The position numbers and the translations under genes were made by a program. DNA of 21,544 bases from a virus: IMG/VR virus record IMGVR_UViG_3300006903_000171, positions 1-21,544 of that record, one strand, 5' to 3'. Every line of letters starts with the position of its first letter. The stretch's first letter is position 1. The notes beneath the pieces were generated by a model, which had not been told where the DNA came from, did no database searches, and saw only the letters and a program-made list of their open reading frames with translations. Below are positions 7,037-11,089 of this stretch, piece after piece.

Positions 7037-7251
7037 TGAGGTGTCCGCGTTGTGTAGGACGGGGGAGTATTGTGGTTGCTGACCCGCAGGAGCGAGATTG
7101 CTCCCTTTGTGATGGAAAGGGGGAAGTTGCGGTTGTTGATGCACTTAACTGGCGGTTGTTGCATATACTGCCGGGGAATAGCCCGATTATGATTACCCCC
7201 CAGCAGGCGGAGGAAATACGGGTGAAACACTTCGGCCCGGACCCAGCGTAG
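7015..7251 (+). CDS. Mini zinc-knuckle protein, family 1, copy B
   Basis: This 78-residue member is the most DnaJ-like: C10-P-R-C13-V-G-R-G and C29-S-L-C32-D-G-K-G are two full CxxCxGxG units, followed by V-x4-A-L-N-W-R-L. GTG at 7015 is preferred over ATG at 7036 because it aligns with the M-D-x-E-V N-terminus of copies A and C and has GGGGG upstream, although the ATG overlaps the previous stop as TAATG. The C-terminal half is variable and ends in a charged helix. The stop overlaps the next GTG as TAGTG. Confidence 0.75.
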   Translation: MDARDEVMRCPRCVGRGSIVVADPQERDCSLCDGKGEVAVVDALNWRLLHILPGNSPIMITPQQAEEIRVKHFGPDPA

Positions 7252-7496
7252 TGGAAGAAGACGTGAAGTGCCCGCGCTGCTTCGGCTGGGGGTCGCTGTG
7301 GATAGCGGATGATAAAACGCCGTCAGAGAAGTGTGCGCTTTGTGAAGGACGTAGGCGGGTTTCAACCATGATTGCGGTGAAGTGGAGGCTTTTTGCCACT
7401 CTACCCACTAGCAATACCGATCATAGCAAGGCGTGGCTAAATAACACACGGACAAAGCTAAAAGAGGCGCTTGACAAAGAGGGGTTGGTTGATTAG
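7251..7496 (+). CDS. Mini zinc-knuckle protein, family 1, copy C
   Basis: This 81-residue protein has C7-P-R-C10-F-G-W-G and C28-A-L-C31-E-G, followed by V-x4-A-V-K-W-R-L. It is closest to copy A (shared F-G-(F/W)-G-S-L-W after the first knuckle), suggesting recent duplication. The start is GTG at 7251, coupled to the stop of copy B. The last codons overlap the promoter of the tRNA array: its stop TAG forms the first half of the -10 box. The C-terminal helix is Lys/Glu-rich. Confidence 0.75.
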   Translation: MEEDVKCPRCFGWGSLWIADDKTPSEKCALCEGRRRVSTMIAVKWRLFATLPTSNTDHSKAWLNNTRTKLKEALDKEGLVD

Positions 7497-7499
7497 GAT
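7471..7499 (+). promoter_or_regulatory. Promoter of the tRNA array
   Basis: TTGACA (7471-7476) and TAGGAT (7494-7499) are exactly 17 bases apart, the same two hexamers as the virion-operon promoter. The -10 box ends eight bases before the first tRNA (7508), so transcription would begin almost at the tRNA 5' end. It lies inside the end of the zinc-knuckle gene copy C. Confidence 0.7.
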
Positions 7500-7507
7500 T
7501 GGTGTCC

Positions 7508-7580
7508 CGGGATTCGGGCTCAATGGAGAGCCGCCGCGTTTGGGGCGCGGAGATGGCGCGTTCGATTCGCGCAATCCCGA
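7508..7580 (+). tRNA. tRNA-Pro(TGG)
   Basis: Full cloverleaf by eye: acceptor CGGGATT/AATCCCG, D stem GGCT/AGCC, anticodon stem CCGCG/CGCGG with loop TTTGGGG, T stem GCGCG/CGCGC with loop TTCGATT, discriminator A. No encoded CCA. First tRNA of the array. Confidence 0.92.
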
Positions 7581-7586
7581 CTTTGC

Positions 7587-7660
7587 CTATCGTTCGCCAA
7601 GTCGGCCTAAGGCACTCGTTTGCAAAACGAGCATCGGTGGTTCGAATCCACCACGATAGT
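7587..7660 (+). tRNA. tRNA-Cys(GCA)
   Basis: Acceptor CTATCGT/ACGATAG, anticodon stem CTCGT/ACGAG with loop TTGCAAA, T stem GGTGG/CCACC, discriminator T as expected for Cys. No encoded CCA. Confidence 0.92.
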
Positions 7661-7683
7661 CTGCCGTGCAAAGGCTGGATCAA

Positions 7684-7756
7684 CAGGTGCGTGGCCTAGT
7701 TGGCGAGGCATTGGCTTGTGACGCCAAAGAATTGGGTTCGAATCCCAACCACCTGA
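7684..7756 (+). tRNA. tRNA-His(GTG), slightly atypical
   Basis: Anticodon stem TTGGC/GCCAA with loop TTGTGAC and T stem TTGGG/CCCAA are clear. The acceptor CAGGTGC/CCACCTG has a C-C mismatch at its base. The base before position 1 is A and the discriminator is A, so the usual extra 5' G facing C73 of histidine tRNAs is not encoded. Confidence 0.82.
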
Positions 7757-7763
7757 TTACCAC

Positions 7764-7835
7764 GCCGCTTTCGTCCACTGGCTAGGACCGCAGGCTTTCA
7801 ACCTGCAGAAGCGAGATCGAAACTCGCAAGCGGTA
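7764..7835 (+). tRNA. tRNA-Glu(TTC)
   Basis: Acceptor GCCGCTT/AAGCGGT (G-U at the end pair), D stem GTCC/GGAC, anticodon stem GCAGG/CCTGC with loop CTTTCAA, T stem GCGAG/CTCGC with loop ATCGAAA, discriminator A. Confidence 0.9.
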
Positions 7836-7852
7836 TTGTCGCTGTCACATTT

Positions 7853-7923
7853 GTCGCTTTGGCGTAATGGTTGCGCACCAGTCTTCCAAACTGGCGATGC
7901 GAGTTCGATTCTCGCAAGCGACT
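7853..7923 (+). tRNA. tRNA-Gly(TCC)
   Basis: Acceptor GTCGCTT/AAGCGAC, anticodon stem CCAGT/ACTGG with loop CTTCCAA, T stem GCGAG/CTCGC, discriminator T. A 94-base spacer follows that has a small hairpin (7938-7953) and an AT-rich patch, but no gene. Confidence 0.9.
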
Positions 7924-8017
7924 CTGCGGTGTGTTCACGCTCCGTCCCGAGCGCCGTGTTTTGCCTATTGGATTTGAATTTATGGATATTGATTAATGCA
8001 TCGGGTTGGAGCAACTT

Positions 8018-8091
8018 GGCTCGTTAGCGTAGCGGTGCAACGCGCTCGGCCTACACCCGAGAGACCCTAGGTTCGAATCCTAGACGAGTCA
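8018..8091 (+). tRNA. tRNA-Val(TAC), C at position 33
   Basis: Acceptor GGCTCGT/ACGAGTC, D stem GCGT/ACGC, anticodon stem CTCGG/CCGAG with loop CCTACAC, T stem CTAGG/CCTAG, discriminator A. The base before the anticodon is C instead of the near-universal U33. Confidence 0.9.
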
Positions 8092-8107
8092 CTGCCCGAC
8101 GAGTAAC

Positions 8108-8179
8108 GCTCACTTGGCGTATTGGCTGCGCCCTCGACTTTTAATCGAGACGAAGGTGGTTCGATTCCATCAGTGAGCA
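8108..8179 (+). tRNA. tRNA-Lys(TTT)
   Basis: Acceptor GCTCACT/AGTGAGC, anticodon stem CTCGA/TCGAG with loop CTTTTAA, T stem GGTGG/CCATC (one G-U), discriminator A. Confidence 0.92.
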
Positions 8180-8200
8180 CTTCCCGCCGCGTGCGGGCAT

Positions 8201-8274
8201 AGCAGTGGAGCAGGCACGGTTCCTGCGCCAGCCTCATAAGCTGGACTCAGTGGGTTCGACTCCCACCACTGCCA
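8201..8274 (+). tRNA. tRNA-Met(CAT)
   Basis: Anticodon stem CCAGC/GCTGG with loop CTCATAA, T stem GTGGG/CCCAC. The acceptor has six pairs (GCAGTG/CACTGC) plus an A-C mismatch at 1-72, an initiator-like trait, but the anticodon stem lacks the three G-C pairs of initiators. A separate Ile(TAT) tRNA makes a lysidine-type Ile2 less likely. Confidence 0.85.
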
Positions 8275-8280
8275 TTACTC

Positions 8281-8353
8281 GCCGCCTTCGTCTATTCGGT
8301 TAGGATGCTGCGTTCTCAACGCAAGAAGATGGGTTCGAATCCCATAGGCGGTA
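8281..8353 (+). tRNA. tRNA-Glu(CTC)
   Basis: Acceptor GCCGCCT/AGGCGGT (G-U end pair), loop TTCTCAA between CTGCG and CGCAA (outer pair weak), T stem ATGGG/CCCAT, discriminator A. The D arm TTCGTCTA resembles bacterial Glu tRNAs. Confidence 0.87.
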
Positions 8354-8375
8354 CTACTCACTCGTCGAGGTTCGT

Positions 8376-8522
8376 ATGGGGTGGAGAGCACGTCTCCGTC
8401 GCGCGCCGAAGGGGCGGCGGAAGCTTGGAAGTAAGAAGCGGCATATGCAGTGGAAGCTGCGGCATCACCTCCGTGTTAAGCGAGACAAGTCCGCGACAAA
8501 GAAGCGGACGTATTCGATTTAG
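8376..8522 (+). CDS. Very basic 48-residue protein inside the tRNA array
   Basis: The frame starts at ATG 8376 with GAGG five bases upstream and ends at TAG 8522, six bases before tRNA-Leu(CAA). It has about 20 Arg and Lys residues plus several His, is spread with basic clusters (R-R-A-P-K-G-R-R-K, K-K-R-H, K-K-R-T), and has only a couple of acidic residues. Such composition points to nucleic-acid binding, like ribosomal-protein tails. It has no cysteines, unlike most of its neighbours. I know no family for it. The strong start site and clean fit between two tRNAs support a real gene. Confidence 0.6.
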   Translation: MGWRARLRRAPKGRRKLGSKKRHMQWKLRHHLRVKRDKSATKKRTYSI

Positions 8523-8528
8523 TCAACT

Positions 8529-8603
8529 GCTGCCTTAGCCCAACTGGGTAGAGGCATTGCGCTCAAACCGCAATTAGTGTAGGTTCGAATCCTACAGGCA
8601 GCA
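8529..8603 (+). tRNA. tRNA-Leu(CAA) with short variable loop
   Basis: Acceptor GCTGCCT/AGGCAGC, anticodon stem TTGCG/CGCAA with loop CTCAAAC, T stem GTAGG/CCTAC, discriminator A. The variable region is only five bases (8574-8578), whereas bacterial Leu tRNAs normally carry a long variable arm. Confidence 0.85.
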
Positions 8604-8606
8604 CTC

Positions 8607-8680
8607 GCCTACTTGGTGCAATTGGTAGACACACCAGTCTTAGAAACTGGCTCTTGGGGGTTCGAGTCCCTCAGTAGGCA
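8607..8680 (+). tRNA. tRNA-Leu(TAG) with short variable loop
   Basis: Acceptor GCCTACT/AGTAGGC, anticodon stem CCAGT/ACTGG with loop CTTAGAA, T stem GGGGG/CCCTC, discriminator A. The D arm is very Leu-like (AATTGGTAGAC), yet the variable region is five bases (8651-8655). Confidence 0.9.
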
Positions 8681-8682
8681 CT

Positions 8683-8755
8683 GCTCGCTTAGCTCAGTTG
8701 GAAGAGCAATCGCCTCTTAAGCGATAGCGCGTTGGTTCGACCCCAACAGCGAGCA
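8683..8755 (+). tRNA. tRNA-Lys(CTT)
   Basis: Acceptor GCTCGCT/AGCGAGC, anticodon stem ATCGC/GCGAT with loop CTCTTAA, T stem GTTGG/CCAAC, discriminator A. Begins two bases after the Leu(TAG) discriminator. Confidence 0.92.
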
Positions 8756-8762
8756 CTACACC

Positions 8763-8836
8763 CGGCGGCTGGCGCAATTGGTTAGCGCGCTCGCCTGATA
8801 CGCGAGAGGTTCTTGGTTCAACTCCAAGGCTGCCGA
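8763..8836 (+). tRNA. tRNA-Ile(GAT)
   Basis: Acceptor CGGCGGC/GCTGCCG (one G-U), anticodon stem CTCGC/GCGAG with loop CTGATAC, T stem CTTGG/CCAAG, discriminator A. Confidence 0.92.
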
Positions 8837-8846
8837 CTTTTTCTCT

Positions 8847-8972
8847 ATGACTACTTGTGTAATAAGCGGCAACTGCGTCCAATGCGGCGGCGCAGTTGTC
8901 GAGACCACTTGCGGAACGCCCTGCCCGCATTGTAAGTTTAAGTACCCGCTCGGCGATTGCAGCGAGCGGTAG
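8847..8972 (+). CDS. 41-residue cysteine-rich zinc-ribbon-like protein in the tRNA array
   Basis: The frame runs from ATG 8847, ten bases after tRNA-Ile(GAT), to TAG 8972, six bases before tRNA-Thr. It has seven cysteines: C4, then C10-x2-C13-G-G, C22, C26-P-H-C29 and C38. The two C-x2-C knuckles about 12 residues apart form a zinc-ribbon pattern. There is no Shine-Dalgarno; after tRNA 3' processing the mRNA would begin only ten bases before the ATG. It is distinct from the family 1 mini proteins because the C-terminal R-L block is missing. Confidence 0.6.
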   Translation: MTTCVISGNCVQCGGAVVETTCGTPCPHCKFKYPLGDCSER

Positions 8973-8978
8973 ACACAC

Positions 8979-9052
8979 GCCGGGTTAGCTCAGCTAGGGA
9001 GAGCGCGGAGCCTGTAACTCCGATGTCGGGGGTTCGATTCCCTCACTCGGCT
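8979..9052 (+). tRNA. tRNA-Thr(TGT), C at position 33
   Basis: Acceptor GCCGGGT/ACTCGGC, anticodon stem CGGAG/CTCCG with loop CCTGTAA, T stem GGGGG/CCCTC, discriminator T. Position 33 is C instead of U. Confidence 0.88.
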
Positions 9053-9071
9053 CTTGACCACCGAGGCGCGT

Positions 9072-9254
9072 ATGGTAACGTGTCCGCGTTGTAAAGGAAG
9101 TAGTAAGCCGTATGTGCGCCCGTGTAATTTGTGCAACAGTAAGCAAGAGGTTGATGATTTAGTTGGCGCAACGTATAGATTGGGGTTACCGCCGATTGCT
9201 CCATTCTCGAATACAGATAGAGCTTGGTGGGGCACGCAGTGGCTGGGTAAGTAA
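9072..9254 (+). CDS. Mini zinc-knuckle protein, family 1, copy D
   Basis: This 60-residue copy has C4-P-R-C7 and C18-N-L-C21, then V-D-D-L-V-x-A-T-Y-R-L. It is shorter before the first knuckle than copies A-C, and the glycines of the CxxCxGxG units are mostly lost. ATG at 9072 is preferred over TTG at 9054 because GAGG lies five bases before it and the TTG overlaps the trailer of tRNA-Thr. The stop lies one base before tRNA-Tyr. The C-terminus is aromatic (W-W-G-T-Q-W). Confidence 0.7.
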   Translation: MVTCPRCKGSSKPYVRPCNLCNSKQEVDDLVGATYRLGLPPIAPFSNTDRAWWGTQWLGK

Positions 9255-9255
9255 T

Positions 9256-9339
9256 GGTGGAGACGCCTCCTGGGTGAGGCACCTGACTGTAAATCAGGCG
9301 AGGCACGCCTCACTTCGGGTTCGACTCCCGGTTCCACCA
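9256..9339 (+). tRNA. tRNA-Tyr(GTA)
   Basis: 84 bases with acceptor GGTGGAG/TTCCACC, anticodon stem CCTGA/TCAGG with loop CTGTAAA, a long variable arm (GAGGC/GCCTC hairpin), T loop TTCGACT, discriminator A. Confidence 0.92.
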
Positions 9340-9340
9340 C

Positions 9341-9420
9341 TTCGCCCGACAAGCGGCCCGCGAGCGGGATTGTATACAAGCCGCTTCTACCGGAGTTAAC
9401 GCCGATTGTAGATAGGGCGA
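9341..9420 (+). ncRNA. Structured spacer 1 in the tRNA array, unassigned
   Basis: This 80-base spacer between tRNA-Tyr and tRNA-Ser(GCT) can close with TCGCCC (9342-9347) and GGGCGA (9415-9420). Inside it, AAGCGG/CCGCTT (9351-9356/9381-9386) encloses a CCCG-CGAG-CGGG hairpin and the palindrome TTGTATACAA. It has no T loop or anticodon arm, so it is not a tRNA. It may be a degenerate tRNA relic, a processing element or a small RNA. Confidence 0.35.
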
Positions 9421-9424
9421 TTTA

Positions 9425-9508
9425 GGAGCGTTGGCAGAGAGGCTGATCGCGCGCGGTTGCTAACCGCGTTTGCTTAACGCAACGGAGGTTCGAATCCTTC
9501 ACGCTCCG
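9425..9508 (+). tRNA. tRNA-Ser(GCT)
   Basis: 84 bases: acceptor GGAGCGT/ACGCTCC, anticodon stem CGCGG/CCGCG with loop TTGCTAA, long variable arm (TTGC/GCAA hairpin), T stem GGAGG/CCTTC, discriminator G as expected for Ser. Confidence 0.92.
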
Positions 9509-9518
9509 TGTGCCTATT

Positions 9519-9604
9519 GGAAGCTGTCCGGCTGGTCGAGGGCGCAGTCCTGAAAACTGTTGCGGGTTAAACACCCGTCAGGGGTTCGAGTCCCTTAGCT
9601 TCCG
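9519..9604 (+). tRNA. tRNA-Ser(TGA), C at position 33
   Basis: 86 bases: acceptor GGAAGCT/AGCTTCC, anticodon stem GCAGT/ACTGT with loop CCTGAAA (C33 instead of U33), long variable arm (CGGG/CCCG hairpin), T stem AGGGG/CCCTT, discriminator G. Confidence 0.92.
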
Positions 9605-9607
9605 TTT

Positions 9608-9681
9608 GCGATTGTGGCCTAGCGGTTTAAGGCACCCGCCTGTCACGCGGGGGAGCGCGGGTTCGAATCCCGCCAGTCGCG
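9608..9681 (+). tRNA. tRNA-Asp(GTC)
   Basis: Acceptor GCGATTG/CAGTCGC, anticodon stem CCCGC/GCGGG with loop CTGTCAC, T stem GCGGG/CCCGC, discriminator G as expected for Asp. Confidence 0.92.
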
Positions 9682-9684
9682 TAG

Positions 9685-9755
9685 CTCGTCATGCGTGCTG
9701 GAGTGCAACTGCGTTTCTACCGCAGCCGACGCGGGTTCGATTCCTGCTGGCGAGA
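9685..9755 (+). tRNA. tRNA-Arg(TCT)
   Basis: Acceptor CTCGTCA/TGGCGAG (one U-G), anticodon stem CTGCG/CGCAG with loop TTTCTAC, T stem GCGGG/CCTGC, discriminator A. Only one base separates it from the next tRNA. Confidence 0.88.
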
Positions 9756-9756
9756 C

Positions 9757-9830
9757 TGCCGCTTAGCTTACTCGGGTAAAGCAGGGAGCTTATATCTCTC
9801 AGATGGTGGGTTCAAATCCCACAGCGGCGA
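9757..9830 (+). tRNA. tRNA-Ile(TAT)
   Basis: Acceptor TGCCGCT/AGCGGCG (U-G end pair), D stem GCTT/AAGC, anticodon stem GGGAG/CTCTC with loop CTTATAT, T stem GTGGG/CCCAC, discriminator A. The TAT anticodon reads AUA directly; most bacteria use a lysidine-modified CAT tRNA for that codon. Confidence 0.88.
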
Positions 9831-9833
9831 TTG

Positions 9834-9906
9834 CGCTACTTAGCTCAAGTGGTAGAGCGGCGGTTTGAAGCACCGCGCGTGCGTGGTTCGATTCCACGAG
9901 TAGCGA
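9834..9906 (+). tRNA. tRNA-Phe(GAA)
   Basis: Acceptor CGCTACT/AGTAGCG, anticodon stem GCGGT/ACCGC with loop TTGAAGC, T stem CGTGG/CCACG, discriminator A. Confidence 0.92.
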
Positions 9907-9908
9907 CT

Positions 9909-9982
9909 GCCCGGTGGCTCCCTCAACGGTCTAGGCCGACCTAGAGCATCGCCTGCTCGACAGGATACAGGGGGCGAAAGGC
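9909..9982 (+). ncRNA. Structured spacer 2 in the tRNA array, unassigned
   Basis: This segment between tRNA-Phe and tRNA-Arg(ACG) pairs GCTCCCT (9917-9923) with AGGGGGC (9969-9975), and outside it GCC with GGC. Inside are a perfect TCTAGG-CCGA-CCTAGA hairpin (9930-9945) and a CCTG-CTCGA-CAGG hairpin (9952-9964). I could not fold it as a tRNA: no T arm and no 7-base anticodon loop on a sound stem. No ORF is present. Confidence 0.35.
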
Positions 9983-9987
9983 TGCAC

Positions 9988-10061
9988 TCGCCGGTAGCTC
10001 AGTAGGATAGAGCGCCTGACTACGAATCAGGAGGCGGTGGGTTCGATTCCCACCCGGCGGA
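9988..10061 (+). tRNA. tRNA-Arg(ACG)
   Basis: Acceptor TCGCCGG/CCGGCGG (U-G end pair), anticodon stem CCTGA/TCAGG with loop CTACGAA, T stem GTGGG/CCCAC, discriminator A. A34 would need host TadA to become inosine. Confidence 0.92.
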
Positions 10062-10064
10062 CTT

Positions 10065-10138
10065 CTCGCTATAGCTCATTAGGATAGAGCGTCACGTTCC
10101 GAACGTGGAGGCGGTTGGTTCAAATCCAGCTAGCGAGA
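10065..10138 (+). tRNA. tRNA-Arg(CCG)
   Basis: Acceptor CTCGCTA/TAGCGAG, anticodon stem TCACG/CGTGG with loop TTCCGAA, T stem GTTGG/CCAGC with loop TTCAAAT, discriminator A. Confidence 0.9.
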
Positions 10139-10140
10139 CT

Positions 10141-10419
10141 ATGACAAGCCATTCGAATCGGAAGCTGCTCAGTTGGCAACTAGTATTGGTCGAGGCGGCA
10201 GCCGCAATCGTCGCCGCTCGTCCCGCCGACTTCCCCGTCGCAGCCACATCGGCGAACCCGCCGGAGGTTGCGATGGATGTCGCGCAGCACGTTGTACTGC
10301 TGGCGAACGCGATGGCGGCACTAACCATCGCAGGACCAACGCGGAAACAACAGGAGGCGGCGAGTGGTCCCGTGCCCGCTGTGCCGGACGGTAGCGCAGC
10401 TACACCAGCATCTGGTTGA
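10141..10419 (+). CDS. Ala-rich helical hypothetical protein in the tRNA array
   Basis: This 92-residue frame starts at ATG 10141, two bases after the discriminator of tRNA-Arg(CCG), with no Shine-Dalgarno. Processing of the tRNA 3' end would leave a nearly leaderless mRNA beginning CTATG. The protein is rich in Ala and Val with two likely helices (L-V-L-V-E-A-A-A-A-I-V-A and D-V-A-Q-H-V-V-L-L-A-N-A) and a disordered Pro/Ala/Ser tail. It overlaps the next gene by 56 bases, which is unusual, so its last part may be constrained by that gene. I do not recognise it. Confidence 0.5.
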   Translation: MTSHSNRKLLSWQLVLVEAAAAIVAARPADFPVAATSANPPEVAMDVAQHVVLLANAMAALTIAGPTRKQQEAASGPVPAVPDGSAATPASG

Positions 10420-10585
10420 CTTTAGCTGCACGCTCTGCGGCAGTACGGGGGAGGTTGCGGACGATATTCCTCTTCGCCACCGCTTACGTCTCCCCCCGCT
10501 CGATGGCAGCCGCAAGTTTGAATGTTACATGAAGTTTGTGCAGGGCCACGAATACCGCTCGTGGTTCTACGAAGCGAAGCAGTAA
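10364..10585 (+). CDS. Mini zinc-knuckle protein, family 1, copy E
   Basis: This 73-residue copy has C4-P-L-C7 and C22-T-L-C25-G-S-T-G-E-V, then A-D-D-x4-R-H-R-L. Its start is GTG 10364 with a full AGGAGG six bases upstream, the best ribosome binding site in the array. The first knuckle is followed by R-T-V-A instead of Gly-rich turns, so only the second keeps the CxxCxGxG form. The C-terminus is aromatic and charged. The stop lies five bases before tRNA-Gln(CTG). Confidence 0.75.
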   Translation: MVPCPLCRTVAQLHQHLVDFSCTLCGSTGEVADDIPLRHRLRLPPLDGSRKFECYMKFVQGHEYRSWFYEAKQ

Positions 10586-10589
10586 GCAT

Positions 10590-10661
10590 TGCCCTGTCGT
10601 CTAATTGGCAGGACGCTTGTCTCTGACACAAGCGATCTTGGTTCGAATCCAAGTGGGGCAA
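10590..10661 (+). tRNA. tRNA-Gln(CTG)
   Basis: Acceptor TGCCCTG/TGGGGCA (two G-U pairs at the base), anticodon stem CTTGT/ACAAG with loop CTCTGAC, T stem CTTGG/CCAAG, discriminator A. Confidence 0.9.
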
Positions 10662-10663
10662 CT

Positions 10664-10734
10664 TCGCCGAGTTTGACACCGTAGTTTGAAGAGCAGGATA
10701 TGCGGCTGGGCCTTTGGTCCTGCTAACTCGGCGA
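10664..10734 (+). ncRNA. Structured spacer 3 in the tRNA array, unassigned
   Basis: A perfect ten-base terminal stem, TCGCCGAGTT (10664-10673) with its complement (10725-10734), closes the spacer between tRNA-Gln(CTG) and tRNA-Asn. A second perfect stem, AGCAGGA (10692-10698) with TCCTGCT (10718-10724), stacks directly on it. This is the strongest non-tRNA fold in the array. Size (71 bases) and coaxial stacking recall a tRNA, but anticodon and T loops are absent. Confidence 0.5.
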
Positions 10735-10738
10735 TCAA

Positions 10739-10811
10739 TGGGGTATAGCTCAACCGGCGGAGCGCGCGGCTGTTAACCGCGAGGTTGCAGGTTCGAAGCC
10801 TGCTGCCCCAG
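10739..10811 (+). tRNA. tRNA-Asn(GTT)
   Basis: Acceptor TGGGGTA/TGCCCCA, anticodon stem CGCGG/CCGCG with loop CTGTTAA, T stem GCAGG/CCTGC, discriminator G. Confidence 0.92.
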
Positions 10812-10823
10812 TTGTTACACAAC

Positions 10824-10895
10824 GGGCTGCTAGTGATATCGGGAGCACACTGCACTTGCACTGCAGTAGACAGGGTTCGACTCCCTGGCGGTCCA
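10824..10895 (+). tRNA. tRNA-Ala(TGC)
   Basis: Acceptor GGGCTGC/GCGGTCC (two G-U pairs, one of them G3-U70, the mirror site of the usual alanine determinant), anticodon stem CTGCA/TGCAG with loop CTTGCAC, T stem CAGGG/CCCTG, discriminator A. Confidence 0.9.
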
Positions 10896-10898
10896 CTT

Positions 10899-10971
10899 AG
10901 CCTACTAGTCGCAACGGCGCGACGCCCGTCTCCAAAACGGGAAATGCAAGGTTCGATCCCTTGGTGGGCTG
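10899..10971 (+). tRNA. tRNA-Trp(CCA)
   Basis: Acceptor AGCCTAC/GTGGGCT, anticodon stem CCCGT/ACGGG with loop CTCCAAA, T stem CAAGG/CCTTG, discriminator G as expected for Trp. Confidence 0.92.
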
Positions 10972-10996
10972 CTCTCGTCGCTTAACCAGCGACTAC

Positions 10997-11067
10997 TGGG
11001 GTTTCGTCCAGCGGCAGGACTGCTGACTTTGGATCAGCATACCTAGGTTCGAATCCTAGAGCCCCAA
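10997..11067 (+). tRNA. tRNA-Gln(TTG)
   Basis: Acceptor TGGGGTT/AGCCCCA, anticodon stem GCTGA/TCAGC with loop CTTTGGA, T stem CTAGG/CCTAG, discriminator A. The TGGGG 5' end is typical of Gln. Last tRNA of the array. Confidence 0.92.
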
Positions 11068-11089
11068 CTACCTCCCACTCGGCGGGCGC

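Noticed and set aside
7471-7699. ORFs running through tRNA-Pro and tRNA-Cys
   Set aside because: They cover complete tRNA cloverleaves and the promoter; chance frames in structural RNA genes.
9909-9982. Extra tRNA, for example Arg(TCG)
   Set aside because: The only candidate anticodon loop needs two mismatches in its five-base stem, and there is no T arm.
10673-10701. Promoter in structured spacer 3 (TTGACA)
   Set aside because: The -35 is perfect, but at 15-18 base spacing the -10 candidates match poorly, and the bases are explained by the stem structure.
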